Source of the DNA: an uncultured Geobacter sp.
GTDB taxonomy: Bacteria > Desulfobacterota > Desulfuromonadia > Geobacterales > CAIOGM01
Assembly: GCA_903902855.1 (NCBI GenBank)
Contig: CAIUWK010000036.1
Span: 1-62,679 of the forward strand
Direction: 5' to 3'
DNA length: 62,679 bases
Shown piece by piece: positions 56,766 to 62,679 of the stretch (the stretch's first letter is position 1; each line of letters opens with the position of its first letter). The notes under the pieces were generated by a model. That model did not search any database. It saw nothing but the letters and a program-made list of their open reading frames with translations, and was not told where the DNA came from. The translations under genes were made by a program, and so were the position numbers.

Positions 56766-57344
56766 TCATTGTTCTTGGTCCGTCGTATTGCTCCGGATTT
56801 TCTGTATAATATCCAGGAGAAGGTAATGGATGTCCGCGGAGGCAAGCTTGGCGCAGAAATAATTATACATGGGGATGGTCTCGGTCGTCGAACCGAGCAG
56901 ATTCCATATTCTCGTTACCCCGCTCTGGTCTGCCTGAAGTATATGGTACAGTTCGGGCTCCTTGCTCCCCAGAACGGCAACGGCGTGACAAAATTTTTCG
57001 TTCAGTTGCTCAAGGCTCTCATCGAGAGATTCTATTTTGTCATGGAGTTCCCTGGAAATCTTTGCCAACGACTGGGCTGCCACCGCGTTCCGGCTTTTTC
57101 TGATGCTCTTCCCCAGCTGAAGGTAATCGGGGAGATAACCGTCCGGAACCGAAGTCAGGGAGCTTTTTTCACCCTGCAACAGAATGCAGATGGGGGACCG
57201 GAGGGGTGATAAATCCTTTTCCGCGTCTTCCAGCCAGCCGAGGTACGCATCCACGAAACGCTGGCTTTCGGTTCGATACACAGCGCTGACGGTTGCAAGT
57301 TTCAACGCCTGCGCCATGAGTTTTTCCCGCAACATGCAGAGCAT
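56766..57344 (-). CDS. helical hypothetical protein of the DUF2589 unit
   Basis: A 192-residue protein, predicted mainly helical (long stretches such as AQSLAKISRELHDKIESLDE), without a family I recognise. No signal peptide or membrane segment. The ATG has an AAGGAGG site at seven bases. It lies 19 bases after the preceding gene and 12 before the Hpt gene, so it is part of the four-gene unit and may be a structural or adaptor partner. Confidence 0.68.
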   Translation of the reverse strand: MLCMLREKLMAQALKLATVSAVYRTESQRFVDAYLGWLEDAEKDLSPLRSPICILLQGEKSSLTSVPDGYLPDYLQLGKSIRKSRNAVAAQSLAKISRELHDKIESLDESLEQLNEKFCHAVAVLGSKEPELYHILQADQSGVTRIWNLLGSTTETIPMYNYFCAKLASADIHYLLLDIIQKIRSNTTDQEQ

Positions 57345-57363
57345 TCCCTCGCCTCCTTATCAC

Positions 57364-58041
57364 TCATTCAGGCTGTAACGTATTCTTTACCCCGCCGGAT
57401 TCACCGGCTTGCGTGACCCATTCGAGCCCCTCTTCCTTCAAAGTGATTTTCAGGCGGACAACGCTGGTGAGGGATGTCTGCTCTTTCACATCGGCGGTGT
57501 TGATGTTAGCCACGATGCCGGGCGCCGCCGATCTCCGGGCGATCCCCACGGCAGATCCCTTCTCCCGTAGCTCGCGCGCGATGATTTCCATATGCTTTTC
57601 GGTAAGGCTCGTCTTCGTTCGGTGCAGAGTTGCGGTAAACGCTTCCTGGACACAACGCGCGATCGTTTCTTTCATGATCGGAACAGCCGTCTGTTTCAAC
57701 AGAACAAGTCGGCTGTTCACCTCTTCGGCAAAGGTCTTGCGGAAGATGGGGTTGGGTTTGATACTGTTTCTGGCGAGAGTCGTTTCCAGCTGCGCTTCCA
57801 GGGCCGAGGCGATCGTTGCCGGTTCCGCCATCTCCCCCTCTTCTCCAGCCAACTCTTTTTCGATGATAAAAGGCATGTCGATGGTCAATTCCGGAATGCG
57901 TATGCGAGGAACCGACAACCCTGCCAGAAGGGGGACGCTTTTGTAGTATTCCGCCAGTGCGGCCGTCTGCTCATCTGCCATGCGTCGCGCGCGAATTAAT
58001 CCGGACATCAGTGAACCTAAAAGGTCGCCCAGGTCTGCCAT
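57364..58041 (-). CDS. hypothetical protein, companion of DUF2589
   Basis: A 225-residue protein. An N-terminal helical segment (MADLGDLLGSLMSGLIRARR) leads to VPRIRIPELTIDMPFIIE, a strand-rich segment that resembles the central VPILTMLPIPFIRVEEVTID of the neighbouring DUF2589 protein. A long helical middle and a C-terminal beta segment (VVRLKITLKEEGLEWV) follow. A common ancestry with the DUF2589 protein is possible but unproven. Strong GGAGGG site. Lies 72 bases after the DUF2589 gene. Confidence 0.68.
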   Translation of the reverse strand: MADLGDLLGSLMSGLIRARRMADEQTAALAEYYKSVPLLAGLSVPRIRIPELTIDMPFIIEKELAGEEGEMAEPATIASALEAQLETTLARNSIKPNPIFRKTFAEEVNSRLVLLKQTAVPIMKETIARCVQEAFTATLHRTKTSLTEKHMEIIARELREKGSAVGIARRSAAPGIVANINTADVKEQTSLTSVVRLKITLKEEGLEWVTQAGESGGVKNTLQPE

Positions 58042-58113
58042 GATTTACCCTCCGGATGAATGCAGGTAAAGGGAACCTTTCGCCCCCTTTACCTGCTCAC
58101 TCATATTGCACCG

Positions 58114-58710
58114 TTACGGCGCGGCCGACGGCACTTCCTTGATGCTGTTTTCGAGAATACCCAGGAGTTTTTCCATGCCGGCGGGAAGTTCGTCCTGCAC
58201 CGCGCGCACATGAATAACCAGGCTGTAGGTCCGTTCCGTCTTATCCGTTGACGACGAAGATTTCTTGCTACTGTAACTGCATTTCAACTCCGCCGACACA
58301 GGGCCCCAGCCGGCTTTCACCGCCAGCGAGGTGTTGAGCTCCGATGATGATGCCGTTTTTGCCTCCACCACGGAATTAATCTTGGCGTTGAAGTCGATGG
58401 TTACCTCTTCCACCCGGATGAAGGGGATGGGAAGCATTGTAAGAATCGGCACCGTCAGCTTCATGGGGGTCACCGTGGGGACAGGTTTCCCCTCGGCATC
58501 CGGCTTTTCGATGACTTTGTCGTATTCGAAGGTAACCATCGTCGGCTTGCCGGGATTTTCAACGTCGGGGCCGTTAAATCCGACACTCTTGATGAAGTCC
58601 ACGGATGTCTGCGCTGCCTGTGCCTGAGCCTTGATGACCGCGTTTAACGGCCCGCCGATCATCGACTCAAAATTGATATTTGATAATTCCTGACCTTCGG
58701 TACCCGCCAT
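58114..58710 (-). CDS. DUF2589-like protein
   Basis: A 198-residue protein that matches the DUF2589 pattern by eye: FESMIGGPLNAVIKAQAQAA then TSVDFIKSVGF, a variable strand, LTVPILTMLPIPFIRVEEVT and IDFNAKINS, then a beta-rich half with a low-complexity Ser/Lys patch (SSKKSSSST) and a helical tail. No signal peptide, so it is expected in the cytoplasm. Function of the family is not known to me. It is first in the unit, behind a good promoter and a GGAGG site. Confidence 0.78.
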   Translation of the reverse strand: MAGTEGQELSNINFESMIGGPLNAVIKAQAQAAQTSVDFIKSVGFNGPDVENPGKPTMVTFEYDKVIEKPDAEGKPVPTVTPMKLTVPILTMLPIPFIRVEEVTIDFNAKINSVVEAKTASSSELNTSLAVKAGWGPVSAELKCSYSSKKSSSSTDKTERTYSLVIHVRAVQDELPAGMEKLLGILENSIKEVPSAAP

Positions 58711-58859
58711 GATAACCTCCCTTTCAAAGTTGTGTACCCGTTGTCAACTCCTCCGGTCGGACTACACTTCACCGGCGCATCTTCGCCATGGTTTCAGAGC
58801 AATCACCTCCCTTCCCGGGGGACTTTCGCTGCTAAACCCGGAGAGCCATGGTGTCGCAA

Positions 58860-58889
58860 ATTGTAAGGCTTTTCACGCGCAAATGTCAA
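58860..58889 (-). promoter_or_regulatory. sigma-70 promoter of the DUF2589 unit
   Basis: On the minus strand consensus TTGACA (58884-58889), an 18-base spacer and TACAAT (58860-58865, five of six). Confidence 0.7.
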
Positions 58890-58924
58890 TTAAAATTATT
58901 TAAGCTGTCTCTATTTCGATTTCT

Positions 58925-58940
58925 GTTGATATATATCGAC
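58925..58940 (+). promoter_or_regulatory. AT-rich imperfect palindrome before the methylase
   Basis: GTTGATATATATCGAC is self-complementary except for one symmetric pair. It lies about 95 bases upstream of the methylase start and could be an operator or part of its promoter; no separate controller gene is visible. Confidence 0.35.
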
Positions 58941-59034
58941 ACGCATCATTATCCACTTTGCACTGAGTATGCTTGCCTGTGACGGCCATTCGATCAAGAT
59001 TGCAACATCCACCGAAAAAGCATATAACCTCCTT

Positions 59035-61233
59035 ATGCCCATCGAACAACACTTCGACATCCCCTTTATTTCCGCTCTTGCTCTTCGGGAAAAACAGATT
59101 CAGCAGAACTACCGCCCGATAATTGCCGTCCACAAGTGGTTCGCACGAAGACCTGGGACGCTGTTCCGGGGTTTGTTACTGGCCGAATATGGCAACCAAC
59201 CTCTTAAGGAGGCATTTTTTTCGGCAAATAACCTGAAGGGAATCAACATTGCCGACCCGTTCATGGGAGGTGGAACCCCGCTCATTGAGGCAAACAGAGT
59301 TGGGTGCAATGTTATCGGCTTCGATATCAACCCTATGGCCTGGTGGATCGTCAACCGCGAGATTGAACACCTGGATCTGGTCGCCTACCGCAGCGCCGCC
59401 ACAACGCTCACCAACTCCCTCGAACAGCAGATCGGTTCGCTCTATCGCACCACGTGTCAGAAATGTGAATGCGCGGATGCCCACGTCAAATACTTTCTCT
59501 GGGTAAAGACCCTGGATTGCCGCCACTGCGGAAGAAATTTCGACCTTTTCCCCGGCTATCTTCTGTCCGAAGACCGGCGACACCCCGAAAATATCCTCAT
59601 CTGTCCGGAGTGTGGCGACCTGAACGGCGTAGCGGACAGGAAAAAACCCGGCGTTTGCAGCTCCTGTCGCCATCCCCTTATTACCGAAGGCCCGGCACGG
59701 CGCAACCGGTGCACCTGCCCCGACTGCGCCACGGTGCATACCTACCCTGACCACACTTCCGGACCGTTGCGCCACCGGATGTTTGCACTTGAATACCACT
59801 GCCGCAGCTGCAAGCCGACTCACAAGGGACGCTTCTTCAAGAAGCCTGACAAAGACGATCTTGATCGATATGCCAAAGCGGAAACCCTTCTCGCAGCCGA
59901 TGCAACCCGTTTTGTCCCGGACGACCCTATTCTCCCCGGAGACGAGTCCGACCGGCTTCATCGCTGGGGCTACCGACAATACCGGGAGATGTTCAATGAC
60001 CGGCAACTCCTCGGCCTGGAATCGAGCTGCCGAGCCATCTCCGCCGAGCCCGACGAAAGAGTCCGAAACGCCCTTATCACCAACCTTTCAGATCTTCTTC
60101 GTTATCAGAACATGCTCTGCCGATATGACACCATGGCTCTGAAATCCCTGGACATCTTTTCGGTCCACGGCTTTCCGGTTGGGCTTATTCAGTGCGAGTC
60201 AAACCTCCTCGGTATCGCCAACGGTGGCGGAGTGAGCGTGGGGAGTGGCGGCTGGTCCAACATCATCGAAAAATACCACAAAGCTAAGTCGTATTGCATC
60301 GTCCCCTTTGAGACCAGGGTCACGGGAACCCGCAAGGTACAAGTCCCCATTAGCGGTGAATGGATCGGCGACGTCCGAAACGGCAACGGGACAGAACGTA
60401 AAGAAGTACAACTCATCTGCGGTAGCGCCACCCTCGCAGACCTAGCCACAAATTCTCTGGACGGTGTTTTCACCGACCCACCCTACTTCGGTAATGTTCA
60501 GTACGCCGAACTTATGGACTTTTGTTACGTCTGGCTCCGGAAGCTTGCCGCGTCATCAGACCCGGCCCTGCAGGCACTCTCCACGCGGAATGCCGACGAA
60601 CTGACCGGCAATACAAACATGGAGCGAGGCATCGACCACTTCACTTCAGGGCTTGCCGCCGTGTTCAGTAATATGGCGCACGCCTTGAAATCGGGGCGAC
60701 CTCTGGTCTTCACCTACCACCACAACCGTCTCGACGCCTATTTCCCCGTGGCCGTGGCCATCCTGGACGCCGGGCTGGTCTGCACCACCACCCTACCCTG
60801 TCCCTCCGAGATGGGAGCTTCCATACATATCAGCGGTACAGGTTCGTCCGTGGTGGACACGGTCTTTATCTGCCGCTCCACAGGGAAAATTACCCGGCGA
60901 TTATTGGCACAAACCACGATGGAGTTTACCCTCCTCTTAACCAAGGACCTGGAACATCTTCGTGAGGGAGGGCTCACACCAACCCGAGGTGATATCAGAT
61001 GCATCATCTTCGGGCACCTGATTCGAATGTCTATCTGGAATCTACACTCCACTTGGGACGCCGGGCTCTCCTCTCCACAGAAACTGGCCATGGCGGCTCG
61101 GTTAGTCGCCACCTTGCCGCATCCCGATGAGATTGAGTCCTCATTACGTAGAGAGGAGGCAACAGAATTACAGCTTGTCGCCAACGAAGAGAGAGTTACA
61201 TACGATGCTTCCATCGAAGAAATTTATTTCTGA
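59035..61233 (+). CDS. zinc-ribbon DNA methyltransferase (DUF1156-like)
   Basis: Predicted SAM-dependent DNA methylase, 732 residues. The N-terminal block IPFISALALREKQIQQ and HKWFARRPGTLFRGLLLA is typical of DUF1156-type methylases. SAM motif DPFMGGGTPLIEA is at about 74-86 and the catalytic TDPPYFGNVQYAELMDF near 481, an order with the FxGxG motif before DPPY. Between them is a cysteine-rich region (about 140-265) with CxxC pairs such as CQKC, CRHC, CPEC, CSSC, CPDC and CRSC, probably two or three zinc ribbons. The frame opens at 58969; 59035 is used because the family-like sequence begins there. It is 19 bases from the nuclease gene. Confidence 0.85.
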   Translation: MPIEQHFDIPFISALALREKQIQQNYRPIIAVHKWFARRPGTLFRGLLLAEYGNQPLKEAFFSANNLKGINIADPFMGGGTPLIEANRVGCNVIGFDINPMAWWIVNREIEHLDLVAYRSAATTLTNSLEQQIGSLYRTTCQKCECADAHVKYFLWVKTLDCRHCGRNFDLFPGYLLSEDRRHPENILICPECGDLNGVADRKKPGVCSSCRHPLITEGPARRNRCTCPDCATVHTYPDHTSGPLRHRMFALEYHCRSCKPTHKGRFFKKPDKDDLDRYAKAETLLAADATRFVPDDPILPGDESDRLHRWGYRQYREMFNDRQLLGLESSCRAISAEPDERVRNALITNLSDLLRYQNMLCRYDTMALKSLDIFSVHGFPVGLIQCESNLLGIANGGGVSVGSGGWSNIIEKYHKAKSYCIVPFETRVTGTRKVQVPISGEWIGDVRNGNGTERKEVQLICGSATLADLATNSLDGVFTDPPYFGNVQYAELMDFCYVWLRKLAASSDPALQALSTRNADELTGNTNMERGIDHFTSGLAAVFSNMAHALKSGRPLVFTYHHNRLDAYFPVAVAILDAGLVCTTTLPCPSEMGASIHISGTGSSVVDTVFICRSTGKITRRLLAQTTMEFTLLLTKDLEHLREGGLTPTRGDIRCIIFGHLIRMSIWNLHSTWDAGLSSPQKLAMAARLVATLPHPDEIESSLRREEATELQLVANEERVTYDASIEEIYF

Positions 61234-61252
61234 CAACAACAGGGTGGCGATC

Positions 61253-62308
61253 ATGACACTGCAACGTCCATTTGAGCTGGATCGAGAAGAGCTGGAAACT
61301 CGAATTGAAGAGATGGTCACAGCGACCATCGATGATCTCTCCTCGGAATTTCTTCTCTTGCCCACCGGTCCTAGTTTTGTCAGGTATCCTGAGTTTCAAT
61401 CTGCCTACGAAACCCTGAAACGGACCACTGGTGCTTTTCGTAACTTTTCCTTTGAGACGGTCCGGGTGGCGCTTCTGGACAACAGCTTGGTCCTGGGAGT
61501 GCTGAGATCTATCCTCGGAATGTCCGCCCCCGAATGGGCAGAACTTGCCCGGACTGAGCTTGGTAGCGATATCACCCAGGGAGCAGCCCGCGGAATCGAT
61601 AAAGGGTGCCGTAACAGCGATTATTTTAGGCAGATGAACCTGAAGAGATCCGCGACAAAAACTTTGGAACGAACTGATGCGCTACTCCAGGTTGCAGTCA
61701 TGTACATCGAAAAGGGGGCGCCGCCCGAACAAGAGGGGGTACTGCACCGCCTTGCCAAATTCGATACAGCCTTCGGAAATGAGTCTCTGACTCATGCCTC
61801 ATGTGAGAATGTGCCGTATGCAGTGCTCCTCTACGAACGTTACCTCGGGCGCCCTCTTGCGACCCATCGGGATGCGGTATCGGAACTGGTAGGCGAAGTT
61901 ATGGAAAACGCTATCGAACAGCGACTGCGTGACTCCGGTGTCTCCCATCGAAAAACGGGACGAGCCGAGAGAATCCCCGGCTTCGGTCAAGCTCCTGATT
62001 TCTGTATACCCGATGAGATCAACCCGTCTGTAATCATTGAGGCTAAAATTACCAGCGATGACGGCACGGCACGGGACAAGGTTACACGAATCAAGCAGTT
62101 GGAAACGCAGCGGAACAAGCATCTGCAGGAAGGACGACAGTGGTACGAAGTCATCGCCTGTATCGATGGACGGGGGTTCCGACAGAGAAGAGCCGACATG
62201 CGCGACCTGATTCTGCGTCTGGACGGCAAAGTTTTCACAGCTTCGACTCTTGACCACCTCATTACCAACAGCGGGATTGCCGACTTCGTGACGACCCGGA
62301 AAGCATAA
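61253..62308 (+). CDS. PD-(D/E)XK restriction-like endonuclease
   Basis: A 351-residue protein with an unassigned helical N-terminal two thirds and a C-terminal nuclease core: APDFCIPDEINPSVIIEAKI (about 245-264) gives the PD...EAK metal site, followed by a Lys/Arg/Gln-rich helix. The start at 61253 has an AGGGTGG site; an upstream ATG at 61205 would overlap the methylase. Paired with the methylase it looks like a type II-style restriction enzyme. It ends 18 bases before the TOTE-like gene. Confidence 0.8.
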   Translation: MTLQRPFELDREELETRIEEMVTATIDDLSSEFLLLPTGPSFVRYPEFQSAYETLKRTTGAFRNFSFETVRVALLDNSLVLGVLRSILGMSAPEWAELARTELGSDITQGAARGIDKGCRNSDYFRQMNLKRSATKTLERTDALLQVAVMYIEKGAPPEQEGVLHRLAKFDTAFGNESLTHASCENVPYAVLLYERYLGRPLATHRDAVSELVGEVMENAIEQRLRDSGVSHRKTGRAERIPGFGQAPDFCIPDEINPSVIIEAKITSDDGTARDKVTRIKQLETQRNKHLQEGRQWYEVIACIDGRGFRQRRADMRDLILRLDGKVFTASTLDHLITNSGIADFVTTRKA

Positions 62309-62326
62309 GATATCCTTGCGAACGAT

Positions 62327-62679
62327 ATGGACCGGACTGACTTACTTGCCGACTACCAAGTATTACTGGCTGAGAACGAAAGCCTGAAGGAAGAGATAAC
62401 CAGATTGAAGGCTCGTCTGGGCATTTTGGATCCTCGTATAGAATCAGAGGCAAATCCCCCGCTTGTTTCCGCATTGCAACCATCCCCTGTCAACACCGAT
62501 GAAGTAGCCACGTCGGGCCTGACCGCCAAATCGGAGAAAAAGGATAAAATTCGATTATTCTTGTCACTGTTCCGTGGCAGGGAAGATGTACATGCAAAAC
62601 GCTGGGAAAACAGGAAAAAACGGACATTCGGGTATGCACCGGTCTGCCGGAACGAATGGATGGCCGGATTATGCTCCAA
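62327..62679 (+). CDS. N-terminus of a TOTE conflict-system primase-helicase protein (edge-truncated)
   Basis: Open from an ATG at 62327 to the window edge, 117 residues. The first 34 residues form a leucine-rich coiled coil (LLAENESLKEEITRLKARLG), then a low-complexity linker, then KIRLFLSLFRGREDVHAKRW followed by ENRKKRTFGYAPVCRNEW. I recognise this as the start of large proteins annotated as TOTE conflict-system archaeo-eukaryotic primase, which are usually fused to a superfamily 2 helicase. The primase and helicase domains themselves lie beyond the edge. Starts 18 bases after the nuclease gene, so it is the third gene of the methylase operon. Confidence 0.75.
   Translation, partial: MDRTDLLADYQVLLAENESLKEEITRLKARLGILDPRIESEANPPLVSALQPSPVNTDEVATSGLTAKSEKKDKIRLFLSLFRGREDVHAKRWENRKKRTFGYAPVCRNEWMAGLCS

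Larger units (their letters stand above)
58711..59034. other. divergent intergenic region
   Basis: 324 bases between the DUF2589 unit and the DNA methylase operon. It holds the DUF2589 promoter, a roughly 140-base leader with an unused AAGGGAGGTGAT ribosome-site-like sequence (58802-58813, minus strand) upstream of a six-codon frame MAKMRR (58789-58769), and an AT-rich imperfect palindrome on the methylase side. Confidence 0.6.

Overview
The window reads as chromosomal DNA of a GC-rich deltaproteobacterium of the Geobacter/Desulfuromonadales type. The pointers are a twelve-haem cytochrome built of c7-like triheme repeats, an indolepyruvate:ferredoxin oxidoreductase beside a phenylacetate-CoA ligase, sigma-54 promoters, a lexA/dinB mutagenesis cassette, and several families of degenerate intergenic repeats. 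This placement is inferred from gene content; no 16S gene is present.

Layout. 1-7100: the end of a branched-chain amino acid cluster (start of an edge-truncated gene, ilvD) diverges from a DAHP synthase gene, followed by the glycolytic operon gap-pgk-tpiA, then secG and tRNA-Leu(GAG). 7091-19720: one long minus-strand operon running trpE-trpG-Uma2-trpD-trpC-iorA-iorB-paaK-trpB2-trpF-trpB-lytic transglycosylase. It joins tryptophan synthesis to ferredoxin-dependent arylpyruvate/arylacetate metabolism. trpA is not in the window. 19850-26400: tlyA, a small hypothetical gene, ovoA (ovothiol synthesis), a second Uma2 gene and recG. 26480-28680: an SOS mutagenesis cassette (lexA, small partner, dinB) with a promoter-overlapping dyad. 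28800-43530: housekeeping and membrane genes, including a Tim44-like protein, glgA, an FKBP, an EEP phosphatase, the dodecahaem cytochrome, a CheR-like methyltransferase, greB, trmFO, a PHP-kinase fusion, hisS, a Phd/ParE toxin-antitoxin pair and a DEAD-box helicase. 43760-50220: gltB-gltD behind a sigma-54 promoter and a long leader with possible attenuator hairpins. 50300-55980: a UbiD decarboxylase, two signalling proteins (PAS-PP2C; PAS-degenerate GGDEF-PAS) and a small secreted Ala/Lys-rich peptide with its own sigma-54 promoter and terminator.

The right end (56100-62679) is the accessory region. A minus-strand four-gene unit encodes a DUF2589-type protein, a second protein with a similar core, a helical protein and a lone Hpt protein. 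Back to back with it lies a plus-strand operon of a zinc-ribbon DNA methylase, a PD-(D/E)XK nuclease and the start of a gene whose N-terminus matches TOTE conflict-system primase-helicase proteins. These two divergent units are the best candidates for a poorly described system: the second is very likely a restriction/conflict module, while the first has no assigned function.

Regulation visible in the sequence includes good sigma-70 promoters before trpE, lexA, tRNA-Leu, the cytochrome, the PP2C gene and the DUF2589 unit, and two good sigma-54 promoters (gltB and the small secreted peptide). Clear intrinsic terminators follow tRNA-Leu, the trp operon, dinB, the cytochrome and the Ala/Lys peptide. 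All calls come from reading the sequence and recognising families by eye; no database search was run.
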